Assembly: GCA_030544215.1 (NCBI GenBank)
Contig: JARZZO010000013.1
Coordinates: 46,457,196 to 46,521,195 of the forward strand
DNA: 64,000 nt
Reading direction: 5' to 3'
DNA from: Zantedeschia hybrid cultivar
Taxonomy: Eukaryota; Streptophyta; Magnoliopsida; Alismatales; Araceae
Shown here piece by piece: positions 25,401 through 38,241 of the stretch. Below the pieces are notes generated by a model that saw only the letters and a list, made by a program, of their open reading frames with translations, ran no database searches and was not told the origin of the DNA. A program made the position numbers and the translations under genes. Within the stretch, counting starts at the first letter, position 1; the number at the start of each line of letters is the position of its first letter.

Positions 25401-28400
25401 CTGATTTGAACAAATGTCCACTGCTTCCAAAGGTGGGTATTTTGTCCAGGGGACATGGACATAAGTATGCTTGAGTAACCATGCTCTATCTCACTTTTGT
25501 CTACTCAAGGCTACCTATCAACTGATGTTCAAATGTCAACAATGAAAGTTCTGAACAGTTTTGAGATACAATGTTGCCCCTTAAGAAGGATCCATTGTTG
25601 TTTATGCCCGATGTTAAAAGGGCAGAAAATTCTTTATGTGGGTTAATGTTGCTTTTCTTTTTTGAAAAGTGGATGGTACCACCAGGGTTAATGTTGCTTT
25701 TCAAACAGCAACAAGCAGTCTGCCTTATTTCATTTTTTCTTGTTTTGTGAAATTTGTGGAAAATACAGTGTGGGGCAGTTCTTTCAGCGGCATTTTGGAA
25801 AAGAGGTACACAATTTCCCCCCTGCAATACCATTATGATAGCATGTTTTGGGTGATGACATGCCAAAACATATAGACCATTCGTTTTTGTGATCCTTTAT
25901 ATGTTTCTGATGGCTGTTTTTTTTCATGTAAGGTTGTTGATTATCTCATTGACCCATTTGTAGCTGGCACAAGTGGTGGGGATCCTGAATCACTTTCTGT
26001 AAGTATTACTTTGGAAATTTCTTTTAGATAACAGCCCTTGAAAAGTGCTAAACTATATGGAGAGGCTTGTGCTACAATCGTCAGATTTTTGTCAGTAGGT
26101 GGGTATACTTTAGCATTAAGCTGCCTGCCCTGCCCTGTGCCGAGGGACTTCTCCTTTAGGGAAGGGTATGGTTCTTGGCCCTGCAAACGTAGTGGGTCTG
26201 TCATTAAAATATTTAACTTATAATTTTATCAAATTTATGCAATTTTGTATGGTTCAAGCCATTCTTCAGTAGTGACTTCTAAATTAAAGGAATCGTTCTG
26301 GTGGCATCTTAATGGTGTGAATTCTTTTTATTGTTATCAAACTTAACTGTTTATTTCTTCTGAACAGATGCGACATGCGTTTCCAGAGATATGGAATCTA
26401 CAAGAAAAGTAAGCCATGTGGTACCTCTTCTCACAACCCACTTATTCTGGGAGTGGGAAGGTTACATCATATGCAATATTATGTTACCTAATTTTTCACA
26501 CAATTTTTATAGTTTCAGTGTAGATTTATTACTCATGTGTGTTAGCATATGAAGTTTTTCATTGTGCAAGTATTCTTTCTCATGGGATTCTGGTTCACAT
26601 CATTTCTGTGTGTTCTGATTCAGTATTCATTTTGCTTTATCCATCATTCTCTGGTTTTTCCTTATTTCTTGCTTTCTTCTGTTTTTTATCCTTCATTTAA
26701 TTTCACTGGTTAATTCTAAAATTGCCTTTACAAGGTGTATAACCCCCCCCCCCCAACACACACACACATATTCTCTTGCATAAAATATGACCAAAAACTC
26801 TTTCTTGTGAAAGTGAGAAGCAAGTGAAGATATTGCATCACTGGTTTGCTTCTTTAAGTGTCTCTTTGCTTCTTGCTGGCTTTCATTTACTTGTCAAGGC
26901 AGTAAATCGGACTTTGATGCTAGCATTAGGTGTGCCTAGGACCAACATAGTGAGGTTAATCACTTAAGCTTTTCTATCAAGTTGATTTTCTCAAGGTTAT
27001 TATAATTGGACTTCATAGTTTCATGTTCAATTTGTTTGTTGTTTATCAGAAGGTGCAATTAGTTGTCTTCTTTCTGCCTATACTTGGAAAGTAGATAGTT
27101 AGTGTGGGCATCCTGTCTATGTTGGTCAATTATTGGCTAACATTCTTAAATCCCGGGAGAAGCTGAGCACATGAGTTCTCTTTTTATAGCCTTCAATTAA
27201 CCTTCAATTGTACAGACATCAAGATTGATGCTACCATGCCTTTTCCCATTTAGTTTTATGGAGCATACAAATTTGTGTAGCGAGCATCAAATTTCTGTCT
27301 TTTTAATCACTCCTTGGCTAATCACCTCTCTTGACTCTTGTGTTATTTTCCTTTATCATCAAATGTTTCTTCTTAGAGTTTGAGTTGGATTTAATTATCA
27401 TGCTATATGGTTTTTTTGTATTGTCAGGTTTGGATCAGTCATAATTGGTGGTATCCGCTCTAAATTATCAGGTAAAAAGAAAGGAAACAAGGTGAACGAA
27501 ATGTCAGGAAAAAGGAGCTATCGTCGTGGTTCATTTTCATTTCATGGTGGCATGCAGGTAATTCTTACCCTCACTTGAAGGACTCCACAATAATTGCAGA
27601 TTAGATGGTAGGAGCTTTCAACTTTAATATTATGCTTTTGACTTTTGAGTGAAAGGTGAACTGTATCTAATTAGGTTCAAAACTAAGAGAATACATTCCT
27701 GATGGGTGTCCGGATAGACATACTTGTGCGTCCATAAGTATCAAATTGCTGAGAAATAAATCAGCTCTCAAAAGGCCCAAAAGGACCCATCAGATGGTCT
27801 GGCCCACTGCGGAAGATGAGTGGACCTGATAGACAATAGTTGCCCTGTGGTTAACTCTCCATGAAGCAAAGAAAAGGAATAAGATCACTTGGAGTCAAGG
27901 TTCGTAGAACCGGGATCCTGTTCAGAACCAGCCAGAACTGGCCAGTTCAAACCGGATCAGGAACAGCTGGTTCCAATCTGGTTCTGCTGGTTCCGGTTTG
28001 AACCAGCCAGTTCTGCAAACCATGGTTGGAGTGTGGCTATACAATTGCTGTTTGGAAGAATTTAGCACAGTTATGGACTTTGGTCCCCTTTTTTCTCCTT
28101 TCTTGGAAAGTGTAGATAATCTGTAGTCTTTATAGTATTCAGAAATTTGAGAGGTTGAATTCCACATGTTCTCCGGTGTCTGGGAGGCACAGTGTTGCAC
28201 CTGCATAATATTCAATGTCAAAATTTCCTGATTGCTTGGTTTAGGATGATCAAGCCTACATCTGTTGCTGTCATTGCATAATCACAACTCAACTTAAGCT
28301 TCACGTGTGTTAACTCTTGCTTTCCTGGATCTTGCTGTTTCAAACTTCAAAATTTGAGGCATATACCTGGAGTTTCTTTTCATGTATTTAGCAACTGATG

Positions 28401-28887
28401 TTGCAGATAAGAATTCTTCATCCGGGAACAAGAGAACTGGCCTTGCAATTCAATTTAATTTTTTTTTTTTTAATAATGACAAAGAACCTGGTTTCACTGA
28501 TAAACCTTGTGTAAGCAGGTTGGGGAGCCACACTTCTGCAACCAGTGGGAGGCAAAGTTGAACCATACCAGGATGATCACCATGTGAAAACATTTAAATA
28601 TTTTGTTATTATTACCATGTGAAATTTATCTCCTTTTTTACCATAACTTTCTGTTTTAGACCTAACATTGAGATGTCAATCTGGAGTTTTGTTTTGTTTT
28701 AATTAAGGATTCAGTTACTAGTCTTTCAGTCTATAACCTTTCATGGTCCATGAGGCTGCAATAGTATTAAATGATACATCTGGTTGAGGTAATGAGCATA
28801 CATGAATTAATGTGTTCGGTGAACAGCTCATGGATGGGTTGAATAAAAATGTTTGGGTTTTGTATAGATATGCTTTATAATTTTTGA

Positions 28888-28923
<36 letters not shown>

Positions 28924-31900
28924 CACACATGTATATATAGAGGGAAGGGGGAGAGAGAGAGAAGTAATCACACTGACTCAAGTTAGGTTTTTTTGACATC
29001 ATTATGTCAATTTTCTGAGAATTAACAGTCATTGCTTCAACATCCAATTTTGTGTGTGTGTGTGTTGCTAGTCACATGATTATAACATGACCTTTTGGAT
29101 CGGTTCACCCATAAAACCAAATGTCAGATCAAAATGAGATAATCAAATTACCACAACAAGACAAACCTTAACTTTGCCATTTATCTTTCTTGATTCCAAG
29201 TGATTATTATGTTCAAGTTGTCAGTGTGACAGCATGACTGATAGCTGAAGAAATAGACACTATATACAAGTTGACTAACCAGCTCCTGATGCCTTTATAG
29301 AAATGTTTACCCTCCCACCATTTTATTATGTGAAATGAGACATGCACATGAGGAGCAGGAAGATGGTGAAGTTAAAGTCAAAACGAGGTATCTTATCAAA
29401 CAAATCTGTTGAAAAGAGTAAGCTTGTCAAATGAACCTGAGGAAGTATTTCTACTCCCTTGCCACAGACAGAGCATACACCGAATCTTGCATAAACGGAC
29501 GGCACAAATCTGATGACCGGGTGACAGTAAATTAATAGTGACAACTAAATGCTTTTATTTTAACTGTTACCATTATTACCACAGAAGCTATAACTAATAG
29601 CCATCTATACATTAATGATGTTCATACATTCTAGAATTTTCTTTCATTCACCTTAATCTCCATGGCCAAGGAAGATAAATTCTTGATCTCTTTTCAGTTC
29701 TCATTGCATGAACAGTATTTCTGTCATTTACAGTGTTATACATATGAAGTCACACTATTAAAATTGATTTTCTGGTAGTACTATCCAGTTTATGTCGGAT
29801 TTCTTGTCCCCTACAGACACTTATCGACGTGCTATGCGGAGAGATTGGTAGTGAGCATTTGAAGTTGAACTCAAAGGTTTTGTCATTAGCCTGTAACGTT
29901 GGTGGAAACTCATCGTTCAATAGCTGGTCAATCTCAATTGCTTCAGATCATGGCACTCATAAGGATCACCTAATGGATCGGTCTTTTGATGCAGTCATAA
30001 TGACAGTAAGTATGTGTAATATATAGACAATTAATTTACAATGATTTGCTGTACTTCTGGGACAAGTTTAATTTAGAATGACTTAATGTACTTCTAGATA
30101 GCAGTAGAGTATGATGGCCTTGGTTGATATTTAATTTTTTTTTTTTTAACAATGCACTCGAATTTCAGAATCTCTCTTTGTATTTTGTTTGTGTAAGCCT
30201 TGTGCTTTTAGTGTTCCCGTCTCTTTTGTTTCTGTCTTTATTTTGTGCTGTCAAAGAATGAACAGTTTAATAAAATGATTAGACACTAATTCTCTTAGAA
30301 AACAATACGCAAGCTGCATTGCATTTGCAGCTCTGTGTCCTCTGGTGCTTTCTTCTGTCTCGTTCTTCAATCTTTCAATGCAATCATGTTCTGTAACAGT
30401 TTAATAAAATGATTAGACACTAATTCTCTTAGCAAACAATAAGCAATCTGCATTGCATTTGTAGCTTTGTGTCCTCTGGTTTCTTCTGTCTCATTCTTCA
30501 ATCTTTCAATGCAATCATGTTCTCAGTGTACAGATAAGCTGATAATGATTTCCTAATGATCTACGGATGCTGACGAGATAACAAGAAATCAGAGTATAGT
30601 GACACTGAAATTTACCTTTCTAAATTCTAATGGTTTATAAGATAAGAAGTTTTGCATAGAATCCCTGTAGATCTATCAATAAGTGAAAAATCCTGCTGTC
30701 TTCGTATACATAAATCAACACCAAAGATTGCCTTTTGTCCAACAAATCCCTTGATGTGCCATTGAGTAGTAGAGGGTGTTGGTTGACCATAAGTAGGCGA
30801 TAGCACATGCAATAATCATGTCATGGCTGTTTTATATATATGAGTATTAGAGGGTGTTTTCACATATGCAAGATTCTTTATGGAGTATGCAAAAAGGCCT
30901 CAACTTTAAATTATTTATCTCCCTAAATTTGTATTTACAGCTCTGCATCTTTGGTGTTTTCAGGCACCACTTTGCAATGTTGAAGAAATGACATTCACAA
31001 AAAGAGGAATGCCTTTCATGCTTGATTTTCTTCCCAAGGTAGTGTATGATCATCTTTATGAATCTATGCATTTTATATACCAACTGTTTTTATCAATACA
31101 GAACGACTTCTGATTTTTTTTCATATTCTCCATGTTCCTGAAACAATGCCATATTGAGCTTACATCAACCTGGATCCAAATATGGTAGACTTTCCTTCAT
31201 AAAACTTTGACCGACATGTCAAAGCATGATGTTGTAGTTACACTATTACTGGCCATCAACCTGACAGAAACTCTGCACATTTTTCAGTTTTATACAAAAC
31301 CTTTCTGAAGCAACTTTCAACACTAAGATAGTCTGCTAGGAATGGCAATGGATAGGGACCATGGAATTTGAATCGGATTGCTATGCCTGATTCCGATTTG
31401 GATCGGATCAGCCAAACTGGCAAAAAAGACAATATGTTTATCAAAAAAATGTACCTTAGTAAATATAAAAAATGCATTTGTAAGTGTACTATTTATAGAA
31501 TGTTTTACAAAGTTAAAATCCGTTGTCCCCCCACCCAACTGTCGTAATCCCATTTCTCCTCAGCTGCCAGAGAAAATTTAGAAAGAAGAGTAAGAGGTGA
31601 GTGGGTGATTGTGACGGTGTCCATAGTACATGATGACAGAAGCAACATCGACTCATCAGCATGACCTGGTAAGTTTTTTCCTCTTCCTCTTCGTCTTTCT
31701 CTGCTGCCTCTTCTTCCTCCACTCTTCCTCTTCTTTCCATAGCTAAACGTGATGGAAATCAACGGGTGCTGTTGGTGACAACCAGTTGTACTGGCCTTCA
31801 ACTGCTGCTGCTGCTGCTGGGACCTCTCTTTCAGAAGGATGGTTTGGAAGGTTCTGATCTGAGTTGACATTTTGTGAAGGATTGCTTTCAGGTGAATAGG

Positions 31901-34900
31901 AGTGCAACGGGCTGGGCTCTGCCCAGAGTGCCATGCAGGCCTGTCTGATAAAGCCCGGGCCCTTAGTTAGCGGGTTCAGCTGCCTGAGAAAGATATAAAC
32001 CAATTGTCTGTTGTTGAAGCAAACATAATTGGCCAGAGTCATTCAAATGGGCCTCCAATCAGCCGATCCCTTTATAAATAGGGTAACTTTAGTTAGACAG
32101 GACCATTCCACACTTTTAACAGGTTTAAGTACAAAATTACTTTGAAGGCTCAGGGGTGAAATCTAATTTATTTTTAAATTAAGCCAGGAATGGATCTCCA
32201 AATAAAAATCTGGTCCCTTGTACCATGTTGAAGGCCGGACTCTGTATGAAAGCATAAGAGCTTTTTGCCTGTGTATAGTAAAAAAGTTGTATATTTGAGC
32301 TGTACCTCCAAAATCATCATAGCGGTTAAACCATAGGTCAGCTGCTTTGAGAATATTCTAGGAGTATTCTCCGACAGTGTGAACAGAAATAGTAATTACA
32401 ATTTTGTTCTTTTACACATTAAAAAGAGAGCTTCTCCCTCCCCTTCTTTCTCTCTCTTTCTCTATTTCTTAGAGGTAATTGTATAATTAAGTCAAACACT
32501 AGCTCAACTTTGGTTAAGTTAGAGAGGGATGTGGATGGTTAAGGGCATGGAGGTAAAAATATTGTCTATCTCAGGGGCGGTAGTGTCAAATATGATGATT
32601 GCAGGGGTAGAACATAAAATTACACATTTCAGGGGTATACTGATAGAAGCCCAAGGAATAATTATCATCACTCATCTTCTGCAAGACCCATTTTTATTTG
32701 CGATCACTTGTGTCAGTGGGCCAAGCCATAGCACGTATGAAGGATTAATTAATCAAGTCACATCAGTTGGTTTAGACTCGGGATTGGCCACCGGCTTGTC
32801 AAAGGTGCGAAAGGGGAGTCATTGGGAGAAAAGGTCAGCCTTCACTGGGCTGAATCACTTACCTGGAATTTTTTTAGATGGCCTTTCAAAAATCATAGCC
32901 AGCAGAACTCCATGTGTCAAGCTGGGTTTATGGAGCCCATTCAGCACTCAAGAATTCCACCAAAGCCAAGACCATCAATCCCTTTCCCATTCCAATTGCT
33001 ATTGCACCCTATGAAGGTCAGTTGAGTCGCCGCAACATGTTATAACAGACATCTTGTGATGTGGGAGCCCAATAAGAAATCTGTTTGAAACTTTATGTGT
33101 TAGAATCTACAATAATATTTTCAAATAGCCTAACATAAAAAAAAGTTATAATCATATAAATATAAATAAATATAATTAACATTCCCTGATCGTTCACAAA
33201 GTAGGGAACACTAAAAATCGATCAATCCTTCGAATTACATATGCTCCTGCTTCTGTTCCCATTTACATTCCATGCTTCTATGCTATTCCTTATGTGGAGT
33301 CTGGGCATCATGGCTTCTCTTATTTTGGATTGTATATTGTGCCGTTTTTAATGGTATCTCAATATTCATTTTCAGTTGACTGTAAATACCCTTTGGTAAC
33401 AAACCTTATTCATTTTAATGCGTGCTTGCCTAATGTGTATCTCCACTTATCCGATCCAGGTAACTTATCTGCCATTATCAGTTTTGATCACTTCCTTTAG
33501 GAAAGAAAATGTCAAAAGGCCACTTGAGGGATTCGGGGTTCTTGTTCCTTCTAAGGAACAAGAAAGTGGCCTTAAAACTCTTGGTAAATACGAGCCTCAG
33601 GTTATGATTCTTCTATCAGTATAGCTTTTACAGTTTTTTCAGTGAAATCTTGAATTAACTATGTAATTTTGTTGCTTAGAGAATCTCAAGCAATTGTTAA
33701 AAACTTTATCTGCAGGCACACTCTTTTCTTCTATGATGTTTCCAGATCGAGCTCCAAGTGATCAATATCTGTACACTACCTTTATTGGAGGAAGTCGGAA
33801 TAGAGATCTAGCTGGAGCTTCACTGTAAGGGAAGCATCGTATTGTGATTTTACAATTTCATTTTTGAAATCTCAAATTGCATGCACTCAGTATTCCCATT
33901 ATAGAAAGTTTACATATTTCTTTCGCATCTTTAGCTATGAACTTATCATATGTGTCCATTCTGCAGGAAGGAACTGAAACAGATTGTTATGTCTGACCTC
34001 CAGAAGCTTTTAGGCATAGACAGAGAACCAAACTTTGTAAAGTAAGCACAAGCCATAGGCATCAGATCCTCTCTCTATCAATGGATGTATATACCTATGT
34101 ATCTATCTATGTATATGTGTGCAATGCTAAAGTGGCATAGCCAACTAATGTTAACCATCAGATTCAAGAAATCTGATGGTTGAGATTAGTTTTTCAGCCA
34201 AGCAACAATTGGGTGTTGTCCTATTCTAGATAGGCCATCCCAACCCCACTCCCCACCAAAAAAAAAAAAGAAAAGAAATGGGATTCCCCTCTGCCCAGCA
34301 TTTTCCCTTGTTCAGAAAGGGGCTCTTCCCAGCTGTTAGATTTGTGGATCTACATGTGTATGTATGTGACACAATCTTGGGAGGGGGATGGTGCATGCTT
34401 TTGGTATTGCGCATGGTGATCTCATCATGTTAACACATGGATCATATGGTCCTTGATCCCCTATTGAGGGGCTCTTTTATTCATGATCACACTGTGGCAT
34501 AAGATCTGACTGACTTCAATTTCAGACATGTTTACTGGAGAAATGCTTTCCCACTGTACAGTCGTGACTATAGTTCAGTTATAGGAGCTATAGAAAAGAT
34601 GGAGAGAAGTCTTCCAGGTTTCTTCTATGCAGGTAAGTTGTTAACCAACTCAGTCTTTGCCCCTAGTTGTATATAATAATTGATAGAGAACATTTCTTTC
34701 CACACTAGTTACACAGTACAGAAACAAATTATGAAAGGAAAAGTTGCTGAGTCACCAATTTGGGTGAAATTTAACATCCGATGTATAAATTGTCATCAAC
34801 GTTCGTCACATATTTATGAGAATTAAGGGGACAGCTAAGTATCTGGCAGCGAAGTACATCATACCCACATCACATCTTGGTGGGTAATCTGGGTCATGTA

Positions 34901-35123
34901 ACCAATATATGGCTTGGAAATGATCAGAGGGATTCACCAACCTACGTTGATTCCTAATTTCCTGTGAAGAGTCATTGTGCACTTGTCTTATTTATCTCTT
35001 AGCAACTTTTCAGGCAATCATAGAGATGGACTGTCAGTTGGGAAAGCTATTGCTTCAGGATGCAGAGCAGCCGACCTTGTTATCTCCTATCTCGACTCTT
35101 CAGTTAAACAAGGGACAGTATGA
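20706..35123 (+). CDS. PPO2: Protoporphyrinogen oxidase, mitochondrial-type PPO2 (18 exons, 515 aa)
   Basis: FAD enzyme oxidising protoporphyrinogen IX to protoporphyrin IX, the last step common to haem and chlorophyll synthesis. Exons: 20706-20751, 20951-20990, 21446-21581, 21755-21820, 23208-23258, 23393-23449, 24177-24265, 25769-25805, 25933-25998, 26368-26408, 27428-27557, 29817-30005, 30964-31038, 33460-33583, 33716-33824, 33967-34041, 34526-34632, 35014-35123. All junctions are GT-AG and phases agree; the total is 1548 nt including stop. The dinucleotide-binding motif is VAVVGGGVGGLAAAYKL (residues about 21-37), followed by WDEGANTMTE and KRYIVRNGVPEL. VDYLIDPFVAGTSGGDPESL (about 176-195) keeps both glycines of the region where a Gly deletion gives herbicide resistance in Amaranthus. 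KRPLEGFGVLVPSKEQ and the C-terminal GNHRDGLSVGKA complete the family signature. Length fits the mitochondrial isoform. Introns hold LINE, MITE and microsatellite relics. An in-frame ATG lies 96 nt upstream. Confidence 0.97.
22431..22462 (+). repeat. (CT)16 microsatellite in PPO2 intron 4
   Basis: Uninterrupted CT dinucleotides run for 32 bp between ordinary intron sequence. Confidence 0.95.
22836..23085 (-). mobile_element. LINE-type retrotransposon 3' ORF relic (zf-RVT region) in PPO2 intron 4
   Basis: On the minus strand, about 23085-22950 reads GKCPLCDEDESLDHFLLKLK followed by CPLAEARDWYLEWQPGITEG. This CPLC...ESxxHxxxxC pattern is the zinc-binding motif found after the reverse transcriptase of plant LINEs. 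After a stop or frameshift, another frame continues with GDRKMWWLILHATFWC, which matches the hydrophobic block usually found downstream. The reverse transcriptase core is absent, so this is a dead 3' fragment, antisense to PPO2. Confidence 0.7.
27934..28015. repeat. 82-bp hairpin (foldback) in PPO2 intron 11
   Basis: The left arm begins CAGAACTGGCCAGTTCAAAC and the complement of the right arm begins CAGAACTGGCTGGTTCAAAC. The pairing continues through CCGGA to a short loop. Further GAACCAGCC repeats lie just outside. It is probably a short foldback MITE remnant. Confidence 0.75.
28890..28920 (+). repeat. (TC)n microsatellite in PPO2 intron 11
   Basis: A run of about fifteen TC units, followed by ACACACATGTATATATAG and a GA-rich patch at about 28944-28962. 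Confidence 0.95.
30261..30522 (+). repeat. 134-bp tandem duplication in PPO2 intron 12
   Basis: A unit beginning AACAGTTTAATAAAATGATT at 30261 repeats at 30395 and ends with CAATCATGTTCT both times. The units differ by a few substitutions and a small deletion, so the duplication is relatively recent. Confidence 0.9.
31341..32250. other. Transposon-like and unrecognised sequence in PPO2 intron 13
   Basis: At about 31344 the sequence TAGGAATGGCAATGGATAGG resembles a hAT-MITE terminus, and TAGGAGTGCAACGGGCTGGG at about 31896 resembles another. Between them, on the minus strand from about 31890 to 31743, lies a frame ending VEGQYNWLSPTAPVDFHHV. It looks more protein-like than its surroundings, but I do not recognise it, and its apparent start lies in the repeat. 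A (CTG)n-like tract at about 31803-31820 lies within it. It could be a captured or decayed gene fragment. Confidence 0.35.
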
Positions 35124-35415
35124 AATCAGGGATTGGAGATCCTGAAGCCTATTAACTGATCTTTGGTTCACCTTTTTCTTTCTTTTACTTTTTGGAGGGT
35201 TTTCCTCAAATTTCTTGCTGCTATAGACATCTCTTTCGGAAACTCGAACTAATGCAGTGTAATTCTAGAGAGCTCTTGAACTTCTCGATGGATATTGAAG
35301 GATGATATGTGCTTCCTCACCCTAGGAGAAGCATCTGTTTTTGGACTAGAAAAGTTATTTGGCTAATTCTGTCCAAGGTGAAACACCCCCCCCCTACCCC
35401 TCTCTCTGTTTGTTG

Positions 35416-37615
35416 TACTCTAAAAGGCTCCTTTGTACGTTTATCATGTGCATAACGGGATTCCATTTGGTTCTCAGAACCCATCCAATGTGCGCCAGCT
35501 TTTTTCAAGTTGTACTAATTTCATGTTCCCAGATGTTTGCTATGTGCAGTGCACAGTGGTTTGATGTTAGCTGCAGCATTTCTTTGATTCCTTTTCTTTT
35601 TCTTGATTCAGATATGGATACCTGCGTCTCTGAATTTATTTATTTTTAACAAGGGAAGCGACAACATAACAATGAGCGGAACAACAGGACGATGAGTGAA
35701 TTTGTTGGGCCTTTAGGCCTTTACTAAAACATGCGAATACTAAATTTTATTGGCAACCCACGCTGATTAGTGTTGTCGGGTGAACTAAATTGACTATAAT
35801 GTGTGCCGACACGAATCTAAAATTAAGAGCACGTCGTAAAAATATATTCTTAAAGTATTAAATCTTTTATTCTTACTTAAAATGTGTAGATTAAATTTTT
35901 TATTAAGAGCGTCTTAAGGGCATAAGAAAGTCAAATCTCATATGAATCAATATCAGATCTCAGCCATTGCTGAGAAGGGAGAAAGCTATCTAACGGAGAG
36001 AGAGAAATTTGATTTTTTTTTTTGAAAAAAAATTAAAGCAATCTAGTGGTAGAAAATTTTTCAAGATAATTTTCTAACCGAATGAACAATTTTTTTCCAT
36101 AACCATTTACCCTTCTAAATCTTTAATTCTAAGAAAATAACTTTTTTCAAAAAGTTAAGTGTTTTTCCTACATTCCGGAAACCCTATCCCACTCAAAGAG
36201 TAATCGGCATGAGCTGCATTACCTTTTGGTTACGAGGGCCACTGGCTGCACCGTAGCCGTCCAATTTGCTTAGATCAGACGAAATACTAAATTTTATTTT
36301 TTTATTTTTTTAACTTTTTTATGGTGGGTCACATCATATTCTACTTGTTCGTACAATCTCATCTTTGATCGGACGATCCAAAAAAAATCTGAAAAATAAA
36401 AAATTGTGAAATAAAACTTTAAGTTGGAGATGAGGTCGTACGATCGGGTTGTAGAACATATCGGGTAAGATAGAGTCCAATAAATTATTTTAAAAAAATA
36501 AAAAAATTTGGGCTGCACCCTATGCAATGCGGCAAGTATTATTCTACCTTTTGATATCTCATGGGAGCTAGAAAATGAGTGGATTGTAGAAATAAATACT
36601 TTGCTGAGGAGTGCTATGGCACGGTTGCTACTTTTTTTACCACATCTTCATATTAAAAAAAATAAACATTATGATAATTTTTTAAATATTCAATTTTCTC
36701 CCAAAATTATTTTTTGACTTAATTTTCACCATCGGATCGTGAGGCATTCAATCTAGACCGTCCAATTTTACATGCTTAAATTGATGATGAATACTAAAAT
36801 TCTAAGGGAGGGGAACATATATTTTATATTTTTTTAATTAATTTTTATGATTTTTAAAATTAAAATTTGCATGCGCCCAACGGACGGCTAAGATTGAGTT
36901 TCAAAATGCGACATGATCGGATGGTCAAAATAAAGTCCTAAGAGATGGAAACAATCCTAAAAATGTTATTGAATATTTTAAAATTTTTATTTTTTTATTT
37001 TTTAAAATACAAGGATGGGTTAAAAACAGTGCGCACATGCACTGTAACAAACCACATTCTATCATTTCTCATACTTTATAGTATTAAATTCGGATTTTGT
37101 ATGAGAAAATTCTAGAAAATGGATTTGTATGAGAAAAAACTAGAAAATGGATTTTGTAATAACCTTTTGAAATCAGATGGTATAAATTATAAATTTATTT
37201 TAATTGATCATAAACGAGCTTTTCATGGACTAACTCTAAAGATTAAAACTAGAGCTGCAAGTTTGGGGGTGTCAAGTCAAATCCACACGGATCATCTTGA
37301 AGATTAGGCTATTTTGGACCCCGACGAGTTCAGGTTGAGTGCACACTCAACCTGACCTCCTTTAGACCCTCCCTAGACTTCTAAGTCAACCAGACCTTAA
37401 AAAATCTCAACATACATGATATAAAATAAAATAATTTTATGATTTCTTCTTCAAATTAGTGTCAGGTTGGATCGAATTGTATTAACTTGGAGTAGGATTA
37501 GGTTGGGTTAGAAAAGGTTAATATTCAACTCGAGTCAGATTAGCATTGGGTAGGTTGAGTCAAATTTGAGTTGAATGATTCATATGGTGGGTTGAATTAG
37601 GGTTGACTTTAACTA
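35416..37615. repeat. PPO2 3'-flank duplication, copy A
   Basis: Directly duplicated at about 45628-47735. Landmarks shared with copy B are TTTGTACGTTTATYRTGTGC, GGATTCCATTTGGTT, GTGAATTTGTTGGGCCTTTA, TAAAATTAAGAGCA and GCTGCAAG. Copy A holds the MITE at 36229-36544, which copy B lacks. Copy B holds two MITEs that copy A lacks. Confidence 0.85.
36229..36544. mobile_element. Mutator-like MITE in copy A of the PPO2-flank duplication
   Basis: 316 bp bounded by a perfect 9-bp target-site duplication TACCTTTTG (36220-36228 and 36545-36553). The right end reads CGGCAAGTATTATTC, and its complement matches the family terminus GARTAATACTTG. The left terminus is degenerate (GTTACGAGGG). The interior contains the family core with GATCGGACGATCC and TCTGAAAAATAAAAAA. 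Copy B has the uninterrupted site near 47125. Confidence 0.8.
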
Positions 37616-38241
37616 AGACCCGACACAGTCCAAGATGCAGTCATAATTAAAAGGCACCCAAAACTGCAAAACTCATTTGTTTTGACTTTTGGAATCCCTA
37701 TCGTTCAGTTCCTCGTGGCATACATTGCCTTTTTCCCAGTTTGGTTGAGTTGAGATTTTTTTTTTTTAAACTCCTTTTATGAAGACTTTTTCGTCACCGA
37801 TTTGGTTCTTCTTTTCCGACTCAACATACCCAGTTAGAGATGCAATTTTGGATAGGTCAACTTGAATATGAATAAGTCAATCTGATAGGGTCAAGTTGAA
37901 TCCGATGAAATTAAAGTTAGGTTGGAGTGAGGTTAGAAGTTCTTTCAACTTGACATTAGATGGATTGGGTTGGGTCGAGGATCGACCAACTTGACCTAAC
38001 TTGAATCCGTCATTAATTTACATGCATACATGTGTATATATATATAGCTTAGATTATTAGAATGTATTTTATTTAATTTATATTTTTGAACAAAAAAATA
38101 GGTTACACTATGATAAAAAATGATCTGAAATAAGAGTCATGTAATTATACTTGTACTTTCTTTTCTTTTGGTTGCAGTTGAGAGGCTTTTGACATGAATT
38201 AAGTTAAGATTGACCTCAATCCAACCTAACTTGCAGCTCTA
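37250..38241. mobile_element. hAT-like non-autonomous element
   Basis: Begins TAGAGCTGCAAGTTTGGG and ends with CTTGCAGCTCTA, the exact complement of the first 12 bases. The interior is rich in GGTTGGGTTGAG and TCAACCTGACC phrases. The left part recurs in copy B at about 47372, so insertion preceded the duplication. No matching 8-bp TSD remains. The termini resemble those of the element at 58111-58493. Confidence 0.6.
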
